Source: Nageia nagi (lineage: Eukaryota; Pinophyta). Taken from it: DNA of 64,000 bases. A program made the translations under genes and the position numbers. The stretch spans positions 147,312,001 through 147,376,000 of the forward strand of contig JBITNC010000001.1 in assembly GCA_050084985.1 (NCBI GenBank), written 5' to 3'. A model generated the notes under the pieces. It did not search any database. It saw nothing but the letters and a program-made list of their open reading frames with translations, and was not told the DNA's origin. Below are positions 24,847 to 35,329 of the stretch, piece after piece. Position 1 is the first letter of the stretch, and the number at the start of each line of letters is the position of its first letter.

Positions 24847-25330
24847 CAAATATTCTAGTCATGATGTAGTGGTTTTGTACTTGAAGATGCCCATATCACC
24901 CAAGACAACACTCATCCATAAGATTAAATATATAAACTAATGAATAACCCTTTGTATCAATTCTATAGGTATGGTTATCCTAAAATAATATTCTACATGA
25001 TATGGGTATAACATCATCACTTTATGTAACATTCATCACTTCCATATGTAATTAATTATAGGTAATATGAACACAAGTTCCCCTCACCTAGTAACTACAA
25101 GTTTGTAACCTACTATGTACTTATCTAATAATCTATGAAGGGATATAGACCATTAGCTTAGGCATATCTACCAGTTAGGTGAATCATATTTTCTAGTATC
25201 CCCATGCCCATATATTGGGGAACCATTGATACTTTGCTCATGTAATACCAATAATGTCCTTGAGTGGTTGGTTTAAGTCTAATGATTTTTTTAAACAAAT
25301 TTAAAAGAAAATACCACCCAACTATATCAT
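24847..25330 (-). repeat. Copy 2 5' LTR, resumed part
   Basis: Starts CAAATATTCTAGTC directly after LTR A and aligns with 8,050-8,510 and 59,275-59,720: GTAGTGGTTTTGTACT, the CCCATATCACCCAAG string and the AGTGGTTGGTTTAAGTCTAA string. Similarity to the LTR fades beyond about 25,330. Confidence 0.7.
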
Positions 25331-27185
25331 CCTAAGAGATATTTAGCACCAAGCCAAATAAGTTTCTTATTTATTTGATTACTTGTTTAAAATAAAATCC
25401 ATGGTGTTTTCTAAGTCCTAATCATCTCAAACATGATTATGTGCAAAATAATACTTCATAAACATAAATCCATGTTCAAATGTGATAAAACCAATACATT
25501 TTATATAATGAAAATTAAATCATGTAAAACATAATTCCAAATTTAGATACTAAATATTTAAATATAATTGATACATTTTCTTCATTGGAAAATAAGAAAT
25601 TCAAGTGTACAAGGGAAGACAAATAATATACAAGTAATAGTACAATAAATAAATATCCTATTGAATGTTTTTAGTGATGCCTAATATTAAACTAGCTAGA
25701 AACCATAGTAAACACTAATATTTAATTATAAGAACAATAATCCAAAGTATAACAAAATAGAAATGAATTAAGCAATATTGGATCAATATAACACCAATGC
25801 ACTAATAAGAAATGGATTGAGAGATAGCTACATACTTTTTAACTTTACCTAGGATGATGAAGATTATATGTATATAGGAGATTATCAAATATAGTGACCT
25901 TGATATATGGATCCCTATACTAAATGCAAATTGGAACCCTAGAAAAAACACCTAACTAAGCATAGATATGGAGCCTCAAATAGTAGCATTGGCTTGTATG
26001 ATAGTGTAAAAATTGAACATCATGAGAGTAGAGTTCATAACTAACATCCAACAAGAAGTATAATATAAATATGTTGAGCCAAATATATAATTGTAAAAGA
26101 TGGAATACCAAATATGCTTGACTAATAACATGATCCCAATCTCAATAGGTTGTGTTGAGAAACATTTAAATGTAGGTACCAAATATTGAAATGAAATCTT
26201 TATGCTTTCCCATGTAATCATACTCACATTTAAATATGCATGGCAACCTCCACATAGAAACTAGCATCATTATTGGGGTACCCTACACAAATAAAGATAA
26301 GATTATATGAAAAGTGTCTTAAGTGTATCAACATTACATACATAATATAATATTAATATAAGAAAACACTTAATAATGACACATAAGGTGCACCAAAATT
26401 TAGTGTCAATGGATGCCCTCTTTGGAAATATAATGAAATTAAACATTATTGAAATGTAATTGTGTTTAAAAAGGAAGTAGAAAAGATAGAGGAACAAAAA
26501 TTAGATACTTTCTTATTTTGATCATTAATGATATATGTATCAACTTGGTGTATATCAAAGAATATAAATTATTGGAGGTAACAAATCTTGTATGGTTCTT
26601 AATATTACTAAAATATATTTACACCTATGTTTATTATTTTAGGAAGTAAAATAATATGCATATACTAAATGATAAGTAAAGACACCATGAAATAACATAA
26701 CATGGTCAGGATTTAAAATCCTACCATGATATAGCCAATTTCACATGGGACCTAAGGAAGATATGGGTATGAAATTTTGTGGGCTTCTCTAAGAGCCATT
26801 AACAAATCATTGTAAAGACTTTTATATTAATTTAAGTTACATAGGTAAATAGGGTATGAACATACAATTCATATAAAATGAATTTCATGTATTAACCTCT
26901 TGTTTATAGTAACTTATGCAATATATATTCCTATAATAAATCATGCTTGTATATAGATAAAAAAATATTGGTCTCTCATCATGTGAATGTGATACATGTG
27001 ATCACTTCTATATTTGGTATTTATCATTTATCCCATATTTAGCATCACAATTATATTAAAGAATGTTTTCCCTTTGGTCATTGATTTACAATGGGTTGAC
27101 TCTATAAGCTTGGAATGGGAAATTGATTTTTGGAGTTAGTTAAGGAATTTATGATCTTCTAAATGTTTTATTCCCCTATTGACAT
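25331..27185. other. AT-rich stretch without recognisable gene
   Basis: No domain or clear LTR match was found. A 28-base near-palindrome lies at 26,701-26,728 (CATGGTCAGGATTT followed by AAAATCCTACCATG). Open frames such as 25,976-26,227 and 26,303-26,497 on the minus strand are short and low-complexity. It probably derives from further insertions into the copy 2 LTR. Confidence 0.45.
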
Positions 27186-27189
27186 TAGG

Positions 27190-27850
27190 GATTGAAATTA
27201 TCTTTGATCAATTTAGCAAGTCCAATGGATTCTGTAATGGTGTTGGGAATAAACATCTTCAATTCCACTCTAATTTCTTCCTTAAATCTACTAATGAAGT
27301 AACTCTTGAAAAATTATTCATCTAGCTCATTGATCTCATTTTTAAGTTTCTAAAACTGAGTTTGATATTCCTTCACTAATGTAGTTTGGCATAATTTTAT
27401 AAGATCATAGTAAAATTTTCAAAATCGTCTGGACTAAATCTAACTAATATATTTTGGTAAATTCCCACTAAGTAAGGATTATATTTATATTTTTAAACTA
27501 TTACTACTATCATATGAACTCATTATCTATATGGAAGGATAAAATTTTGATGTTTTATACCTCAAGAATTTAGTTCAATGATAAATAGTATTTTACCAAA
27601 AAAATAGAAAGGGTTAGTTCATTGCCATCAACTTTTCAAAAATCTAACTTGGTTTTCCTTGGAAGAATGAATTCTTAATGAGGACCATGGTATATTTGGT
27701 GTATTTATCCTACAATTTGATGAGATCATAAACCTAAAATATTGGTAGACTATATTTGCATATTTATTTGTATTATTTATTGCACTAATTATAGGTTCTT
27801 TCTCAAAGTGCTTTATTTGCCATCTAGCCATACTTTTTTTATCTCCATAT
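27190..27850 (-). pseudogene. Gypsy gag relic of another family
   Basis: The minus strand from about 27,440 to 27,195 reads RFSPDDFENFTM, then TLVKEYQTQF, KLKNEINELDE, FFKSYFISRFKEEIRVELK and MFIPNTITESIGLAKLI, separated by single stop codons. This is the retrotransposon Gag core in order. It differs from family G gag. Only this domain is recognisable; higher coordinates to 27,850 may hold its N-terminal part. Neither LTR nor pol was found next to it. Confidence 0.75.
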
Positions 27851-28737
27851 TATCAAAGGTAGTTTTGAAGTTGACTTGAATCAACATATGGTTAATTAAT
27901 TTAAACTTATTGTAAAACTTATTTATATCTTGAGATCTTGTTTCTTACATCATCAAAAACATTATCAAAATTTACTAAGTCCCTACTTACTATCTATAGA
28001 AATTGCTATTTTTGGAAATTGAAAACTTTTATGGATTATATATATCAAAATAATTAATTTTAAGAGATGATAATACTTGGATAGATCATAAAATAATAAT
28101 TTTTGAAATTTGAGAGTTCTTTTTTGTCAAAAATATTACTAAAGATAATGGGCAGTTGCTCTCAATTTTTATTAATTGTACACATTTTTAGAGATATTGA
28201 CCTTTAAAGTTTTTATCTATTTTTAAGGTTTCTATTTATATAATTCAAATAGAGGTTTTAAAAAAACTGAGGGTTTATCAAAATTAGCTAATCAAATATA
28301 ATCTTAAAACCTACTTAAATTATAAAATTTGGCCATAATCATAACCCAATATACCAAAGTAATCAACTCAAAAAAGGGTATCACAATATAGTCTCAAATT
28401 TTGACACATTTTTTTGGTAAAATTTTGAAAAATATTTATTCTAAAAATTTCTAAAATATATGGTTTCCACTCATTTTGAATTTGTAAAAAAAATACATTC
28501 TTAAAATTTGCCAATAGGTAGCCAAAATTGAAGCCTTCATACTAGTTTTTAGGAATGTAAAAGACTTAAATGGGGCATTTAACCAAAATAGAAATAAAAT
28601 AACAACATATTTATACTTTAAATAATATGTATATTCAATAAATATAATTTAGAAATTTAGAATTATAATAATATAGTAGAATAAGATAACTTTATTGAAT
28701 GGTAATATGAATTGCAAGGCACTTGAAGGGGTTTCCA
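27851..28737. other. AT-rich spacer
   Basis: Homopolymer-rich AT sequence with no domain, no long frame and no terminal repeat that I recognise. It ends where the short gag-protease element starts at 28,738. Confidence 0.5.
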
Positions 28738-29924
28738 TGATCCAAAAATTGGATCAATAAAGAATTCATAACCTATATAGCCTTACCTTGTTCAAAGAGA
28801 ACCCTTACCATGGTTAGAAATATGATAATTATAGTTAGAAGACCCTTACTATAAGCAAGAATACCCTTTTCATAACATGAAGAAAAAATATTTTCTTGAG
28901 TTTGAGGAAACACCTACCGAGATCTAAAGAAATACTTGTCACAATGTGACAAAACATATGATGACATCATATTCATAGTGCAATTTTTAGTATTTAAGAT
29001 CTTATTAGAGTTTGATAAGCCATATGCTAAATTTATCATCTTCATATCATGATATTCAATATTGAAGATGTTATCAGAATGTGATAAACCATACGATGAC
29101 ATCATCATGTTTGTGATGCAAATTTTAGTATTGAAAGCCTTACATGAGTGTGGTAAATAATATAATAATATTATCATTATCATAAATCATCATTAAATAT
29201 TAAATACCTTACCATAGTTTGACATCCCTTATGCTAATATTATCATCTTTATAGTGGGATATTAGGTGGATAAGTATTTCTCAGACATGATATACTAGGT
29301 TCTTAGATCATCATTTCATGGTATGGTATCATTATTAAAACATTAAACTTATAAATAATGGCATGGTAATACATTTAAAGATTTTGTAATATTATTAAAT
29401 ATTTTATAACCATTGATCTTCACCCATAACCATTGTAATGACTTGACACATGTAAAATGGGAGGTTAAAGTGTTTAGAAGAGAGGTAGAGTTTATGAAAG
29501 AAATTAAAATGAATGCAAGATTTTGGTTTTGGATACAAACTTCTAGAGATCCCATTGAAAGGTATATTTTAAAGGAGGATATTTAAAAATGGATAGCATT
29601 CATCTTTATTACGAGGCAAACAAGTAAATTTTAATTGCACAAGAAAAGTTGCAGAACTAGGAGTTACAAACATGGTATTTGTCTGGTTGAATGTAACATT
29701 CTTATGTAATAAATAAGATCAAAATACTATTTAATTTGTTATTTTATTTATTTTTCTCTATGTATGAATGAATATAGTGGAATATTATTTTATAGTATTA
29801 TTTAGAAGGAAACCATTACATTGAATGATAGGGAACATAGAAAAGAATATGAATATTATCTTCTTTTTTTTTTTTTTAATTTAAGGATCCGTGTATGCTA
29901 TAAGCATCTTATGATTACACATCA
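28738..29924 (+). repeat. 5' LTR of the compact element
   Basis: Begins TGATCCAAAAATTGG and ends TTACACATCA. It aligns end to end with 31,409-32,600: the shared TTGGATCAATAAAG near the start, the tandem array in the middle, an identical 26-base run at 29,703-29,728 and 32,385-32,410, and TATGCTATAAGCATCT near the end. A poly-T run at about 29,861-29,877 is absent from the other LTR. Confidence 0.8.
28945..29270 (+). repeat. 69-bp tandem array in the 5' LTR
   Basis: About five degenerate units. Anchors (TTCAT, TTGTG or similar after CATCAT) recur at about 28,972, 29,041, 29,111, 29,179 and 29,248, so the period is 69 bases. Each unit contains a form of GTGATAAACCATATGATGAC and an AT-rich part ending in TATTGAAGAT. 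The same array is found in the 3' LTR, and an inverted one at 58.68 kb. Confidence 0.8.
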
Positions 29925-29926
29925 TA

Positions 29927-29941
29927 TAGTATCAGAGTTGG
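29927..29941 (+). promoter_or_regulatory. Primer binding site of the compact element
   Basis: TAGTATCAGAGTTGG, two bases after the LTR end, resembles the initiator tRNA-Met site TGGTATCAGAGC. Its place confirms the LTR boundary at 29,924. Confidence 0.8.
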
Positions 29942-30083
29942 TTAAGAGCATTATTGGGTATTTATTAATATATTATAAATTTCTAGTAATTTTATGCTTA
30001 TGACAAGATCTAGGAGTGAAGAGAATTTAGTGAAGGTAAACCACAAGATTGGCTCTAGAATTTAGTAGAGAAAGAAAAGAGAA

Positions 30084-30475
30084 ATGGACATGGAGAATAA
30101 TGAGTTTAGAAGGAATATTACAAGCATGGATGTAATGCTCCAAGACTTGGTCACAAAACTTACAATTTTGAAGAATTTTAAAGTATGGAAGGAAATAAAT
30201 AGTGGAGAGAGTTTAGATGAAACTAAGAATTTACATTTAATGTTAAAAGTCAAGTTTGATCTCAAATCCTTTGTAGGGGAGATTGCTATTGAAAATTTGA
30301 ACCCATGGTTGAAGCAATTAAAGGTATTTTTCAAAGTCCAAAAATTGAAGAGAAATATTCTATGAAGAAGAAGCTACTAAGGATAATATTACTATAAAAA
30401 TAAAAATAAAATAATGATAAGATAACTCAATTCTTAAACTATAAGAAATTAGGGTATGAGGAGGATAAGTGTTGG
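30084..30475 (+). pseudogene. Gag relic with decayed zinc knuckle
   Basis: An open frame at 30,084-30,365 contains KFDLKSFVGEIAIENLNPWL and KQLKVFFKVQKL, the start of a plant gypsy Gag core. After a gap with stops, 30,436-30,474 reads NYKKLGYEEDKCW, a nucleocapsid zinc knuckle in which only the last Cys is clear; a Tyr stands where His is expected. The central Gag part is missing, so this was already shortened. Confidence 0.7.
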
Positions 30476-30699
30476 TATACATATCAAAAACTTAGACCTA
30501 AATAATTTAAATAGAAACATGAGAAAAAGATAGCAATATCACTCCATACAAAGCCAATGATAAAGGAATAAGGTATTTGTAAGGTTACATATTCTTTATA
30601 TGTTTATAAAATCCTTAATTGCATGGTTCTTATTGGATGATAGTTTAAAGGTGAAAAATTGAAGAAAAAAAGGAGTTATTCTACATCAAGATCCAAGCT

Positions 30700-31095
30700 A
30701 AGTAACCAAGATTGATGCACTTATTGATCCTAGATATCATGTGAATCTAATTTAAAAAAAAAATTAGAGTAGAATATGAGATTGAATATGTATCCTCATT
30801 CATGATATTATCCACTTAAGAGGATAGTAAATTTGACAAAGATGCAAGTCATGGACAAAATGGTAGCTGAGGTTTTCCATTAATGATGATTATATTGATG
30901 ACACTGAATTTAATGTTATACTTGTTGATGTTATTGAAGTAGTGTTGGGTAGTTCTTATTTATTTGATAGGGCTGCTATATATTATAGGCATAAGAATGA
31001 ATATCACCTTATAAAGGAGGGTAGAAAATTTGTAATAAAGTATCACATAGGAAAAACTACAAATTTTATTCTCATACTAAGGAATATAAAGTAAA
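30700..31095 (+). pseudogene. Aspartic protease and following linker, decayed
   Basis: ALIDPRYHVNLI at 30,716-30,752 matches a retropepsin active-site loop with the Asp kept but the following residues altered. After it, EIEYVSSF and then SSYLFDRAAIYYRHKNEYHL at about 30,950-31,010 match the region between protease and RT in plant gypsy polyproteins. The frame changes and stops are frequent. No RT follows. Confidence 0.7.
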
Positions 31096-31373
31096 AAATT
31101 AACACTTATAAGAGTAAAATATCCAAAAGAAAAATAAAAACATATTCATCCATCATGTAATTATATGTTGAGATAAAAATAAAAGATAATAAAGATGAAC
31201 TAGTGTAGTAGAGTGGAAGTGTTGAGAAAAATAAAAACTTACTACCCTTACATGTTGAATGAAGGGATTATGCTATGAAATCATTGGATGATTTCAACAC
31301 ATACAACATGGGATAAAAAATGATATGGATTTCCTTTGGAAATTATTGTTCCTTTTTATTATACTTAATAAGT

Positions 31374-31408
31374 ATTTGGGGACCAAATTCCTACCCATTG
31401 TGGATGTG
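31374..31408 (+). promoter_or_regulatory. Region before the 3' LTR, candidate polypurine tract
   Basis: A short G-rich run (TTTGGGGACC at about 31,375-31,384) precedes the 3' LTR start at about 31,409. It is not a clean purine tract, so the assignment is weak and rests on position. Confidence 0.3.
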
Positions 31409-32600
31409 TGATTAAAAACTTGGATCAATAAAGATTTAACAACTTGTAAAACCTTAACATAGTCAAAGAGAACCCTTAACATGATAAAAAAAAAATGATA
31501 GCCATATTTAGTTAACCTTGGAAGTGGAAAGGAAACCATTATCAAGGGTAGCAAAATCCTTGACATGGGTAGGAAGAAAAATAATTTACAAGGTTCTAGG
31601 AAATCACCTATTGAGGTTTATGAAAATACCTATCATGATATCATAAATCATATACTAACATCAGTAGCTTCATAGTATGGTGATAAATATTGAATATCTT
31701 ATTAGAGTATGGTAAACCATATATTGATATCATCATCTTCATGGTACACTATTCAATATTGAATATTTTATAGAAGTATAACAAACCATTTACTAATATC
31801 ATCATCTTCACAATATGATATTGAGTACTAAAGATCTTTCTGGAGTGTGACAAATCATATGCTAACATCATCATACTTGTGATATGATGTTCAATATTAA
31901 TGAATTAATAGAGTGTAACATATCTTATGCTAACATCATCATCTTTGTGGTGCAACATTTAGTGGATAAATTTTATCGAAATATAGCATATGGGGTAATT
32001 ACATCATCATCTAATGATACATTTTTATTGTTAAATAAATGAGCTCATAAATCATTACATGGTAACAAAATTAAATGTTTAGAAATTCTATTAAAGATAC
32101 ATCATTTATCTTCAACTGTAACTATTGTAACAACCTAAGACATTAAAAGGGTAGTTATTAAGGTTAGAAGAGTGGTAGAGTTTGTGTGGAATGATAATAA
32201 GATATAAATTTTGGCTATAAAGTCTTGAGAGCTCCATTAAAAGGCATATTTTAGATGAGAATATTTGAAAAGGAAGAATACTCATATTTCTTAGGAGGCA
32301 ACATAATAGATTTTAGTTATATACAAAAAGTTCCAAACCTGGAATTTGTAGACATGGTCCTTGCTTGGTAGAATATAATATTATTATGTAATAAATAAGA
32401 TCAAAATACTCTTGAATCTATTATTTCATTATGTACTCTCCATTTATGAATGAATTTAGTAGAATATTGTTATATAGTATTATTTAGAAGGTATTCATTG
32501 TATTTTATGATACAAAACATTGGATAAAGTATGAAAATTAAGTCTTAAAATTTGTATTTAATGATCTGCATATGCTATAAGCATCTAATTATTATATATA
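31409..32600 (+). repeat. 3' LTR of the compact element
   Basis: Aligns along its length with the 5' LTR. Start TGATTAAAAACTTGG, end TTATATATA (the first LTR ends TTACACATCA). The start could also lie four bases earlier. The many differences between the two LTRs, including length changes, indicate an old insertion. Confidence 0.75.
31635..31960 (+). repeat. 69-bp tandem array in the 3' LTR
   Basis: Five units with CTTCAT or CTTTGTG anchors at 31,668, 31,737, 31,806, 31,876 and 31,943, spacing 67-70 bases. Same unit as in the 5' LTR, so the array existed before the element inserted. Confidence 0.8.
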
Positions 32601-33365
32601 ATTTCTCCTTACAACATAAAAGATAATTAATTCACCAAGATGCTATATTTTACCCTGTTACACCTATTTATAGTGATTCTATCCTAACCCTAATTATTGG
32701 TTTAATATAAAATGAATATTATCCTTAAAAGTATATGATGGTTCAAATACAAGTTTATATAAGATAATAATAACTAAATAATAATGGTTGTTAAATATTA
32801 TTAAAGGTGGAACTAACATAATTTTAGGTATTATAAAATATATATTGATGGTATCCCTATGACACCATCTTAGACTTCCTATTGGCTCATTTAAGGTATC
32901 ATAAAAGATCCATAGTTAAGATACATCCCTATATGATATATATCCAATCTATAACCACTATAATGATTGTAAGTAGACTCCTATTTTATTATTTTATAGA
33001 ATTATAAAATATGGATCACAATAAATTAAAATTGGACTAGGTCATACAAAATCTTTATTACGATAGATGGCTAGATTTCTAGAGAATCCATTTTCGTACT
33101 TTTTGGACATTAAATGTTCTATTGTGAGAATAAATTATCCATGATCCTTCTTCATTAGATAACCTCATTCTTAAGAATATAATTTGTAATGATATATATT
33201 ACATTTAATTTATCTTTGATCATAAAGTGTTATATCTTTTAAAATATGTTATCTATGTGAATACATATTTCTTTTATGTTCCTTAAGTTATCTTTCCCAA
33301 TCTTAGAAAGTAGAGCTTTATCTTATGGATCCTTCAAGCTAGAAGATAAAAAAATTAATTTTAAG
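32601..33365. other. AT-rich spacer
   Basis: No coding domain, tandem repeat or terminal repeat recognised. It separates the compact element from a copia-like relic. Confidence 0.45.
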
Positions 33366-33369
33366 AATT

Positions 33370-33590
33370 TATTTTTCTTTACTTATCCATTCTTATTTGT
33401 ATTATGTAGTTTCAATTCTTTTTATTGCATATCCAAAGAGGACAAATATAGTAGATGCCTAATTATATTTTTTTTAGCTATAAAATCATATTTATGGTAT
33501 TTATATTACTTTTTAAATCATATGAATATCAAGATTAATATATACTAATAATGTGCTAATAAAGGATAATATGTAAGGTCCCCATGAATT
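33370..33590 (+). mobile_element. Second copia-like 3' end relic
   Basis: TTTGTATTATGTAGTTTC followed by GCATATCCAAAGAGGAC parallels the run ahead of the proposed polypurine tract at 2,780. The tract itself is decayed here (AAAGAGGAC). A downstream LTR cannot be traced with confidence. Confidence 0.4.
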
Positions 33591-33979
33591 ATCCAATATT
33601 AAAAGTTCTTTATGTGCAAGTAAGGTTTTTTCTAGTAGGTAGGAGTGATAACAAGGGTGAGCACCATGTACTTGATAGGCTTCATTAGGTAGAGCAAGTG
33701 GTAACAAGTAAGGAGGTAACTTAAAGTAGTTTGGATTTCCATCGTGGGATGGTAAGGGCTATTCCTACTATGGGCCTCATTTTTTTAGGTTTTTTTCTAG
33801 CTTGAAGGATATCAAGTGTATTAGATAGGATAGCTTAGGCTAAGGGGTTATGGTATGGATGGGCTATAGTGACTAATAACATAGTAAAGGATGGAGAAGC
33901 CTTGAAGATCTTGGTGTAGCCTATTCAAGAAATAAAAAGCTACGATGGATAGAGGCCCCTCTATTGAAGGTGAAATAGG

Positions 33980-35035
33980 GGAGGAAGAAGATATGTCTTA
34001 GATTTCCAAAGGCTATTATCAACTAGTTTGTAGGTAAAGGAAGATTTAGTCTAGTTTGCAGGCTATATGGTGCAATGAAAAATATTGATTCTGTTCGAGA
34101 ATGGGCTAAACTAAAATGAAAAATCAAAGCACATGCAAAGATTATCACTATGCCCAATGATTCCTTATATTTATCTTTGATAATGGAAATGATTGAGATT
34201 ATATCTTGAGCCCACTATGGTTTTATGAGAAGTGAGAATTATTCTTAGAGAAATGATAGCCAAGGTTCAATCCTACAAGGGTTGAATTAATGAATACTCC
34301 AATTTGGATCATTCTTTTGCACCTACCTTTTAAATTATGATATCAAATTTTTTTGAAGGAATTGTAGGATGTTTTAAAAAATTTATTATAGTGGATGAAG
34401 TCACCAAAGCTCACATAAGACTCGTAGAGGTAAGTTTCTATATCATGGTTGAATACAAGATAAAGCTACCAAAGATTATCATGCTCAAATCAAACTTAGG
34501 AGAGTGGGTTTAGTAATTATGATTTGAAAGAAATAACTACCAATGCTCAATAGGTAATCAAGCTAGGTATAATAGTAACTCATACCCTACTTAGTAGGTA
34601 TGAAGACCAAAATTTCATCAAGATGAGTATAATTAGAATAAGATGTGTAGACAACTAGTGTTGATAATGAGAATATTTTGAATAATGATGATAAATCAAG
34701 AAAAGACACAACCAAATTTGAAAAGGCACTTATCTCAGATTTGACTTTTGGATCTCTAGTTTTTGTAATTGTAGTTTATGGAGTTGGTGCATCTGATGTG
34801 GCTCTATGAATGGTAAATAATTATAATAATAATGAATTTATCCCTAATTTGATCACCATCAAAGGAAATATAGATAATAATATTCATAGGAAAGGCTTCA
34901 TGGAGGAGCAACCACTAAATTATGGTTGGAAAAAGGTAATTCCTAGAAAGAGATGACAAAATCCTCCTCTTAAAAATATGTCTAACTCTAATGATAGTCA
35001 AACCCTTAGAGGTAATAATAAAATCATAAGTAGTA
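33980..35035 (+). pseudogene. LINE ORF1 fragment with DUF4283 domain
   Basis: The plus strand gives EWAKLK, then KIKAHAKIITMPNDSLYLSL, later TPIWIILLHLPFKL and, after a frameshift, FFEGIVGCFKKFIIVDEVTK and AHIRLVEVSFYIMVEYKIKL. This is the DUF4283 region typical of ORF1 in plant LINEs. Near 34,920, YGWKKVIPRKR resembles the ORF1 C-terminal end. No endonuclease or RT follows; an LTR fragment starts near 35,330. The piece differs in sequence from the full LINE at 46.8 kb. The protein would bind the LINE RNA. Confidence 0.65.
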
Positions 35036-35329
35036 TTTAAAAGAACCTTAATGTGTAACACTACTCAACTTTCACCATCTAAAACCCTTAAATTTAAGAC
35101 TATTTTTTTTAATCATTGATTCATTCATTGACTTCTCGTTGATATATTATCAACTTTATTTAGTCTTCATAATTTCTTTCTAAGTATAAGGGTTTGTTTA
35201 CCAGGCATTCCTATCCTTGCTTGCGAGTGGATACTCCTAATAATCATACCCTTTTTTTATTTGGACTTATTTATCATATCCTTCATCTTGAGAAGGTGTA
35301 CTTGTTATTTTTTAAAAGTTTAATATTAC

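Larger units (their letters stand above)
28738..32600 (+). mobile_element. Compact gypsy element: two LTRs with gag-protease only
   Basis: Two LTRs of about 1,187 and 1,192 bases flank an internal region of only about 1,480 bases. A primer site follows the first LTR, and gag, zinc-knuckle trace, protease and post-protease relics occur in order, but RT, RNase H and integrase are absent. Element size, LTR pairing and primer position are seen directly. The gag-only or gag-protease layout recalls the non-autonomous TR-GAG type described in plants, but an internal deletion of a full gypsy element is equally possible. No convincing target duplication was found. Confidence 0.8.

Noticed and set aside
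28945-29270. Tandem repeats as a CRISPR-like array
   Set aside because: The units are contiguous and degenerate, with no constant repeat and variable spacer pattern, and the genome is eukaryotic.
29927-29941. tRNA-like sequence
   Set aside because: It is complementary to the end of initiator tRNA-Met only and stands at an LTR boundary, so it is a primer site, not a tRNA gene.
30062-30334. Minus-strand frame opposite the gag relic
   Set aside because: The plus strand carries the recognisable Gag motifs; the minus frame is its shadow.
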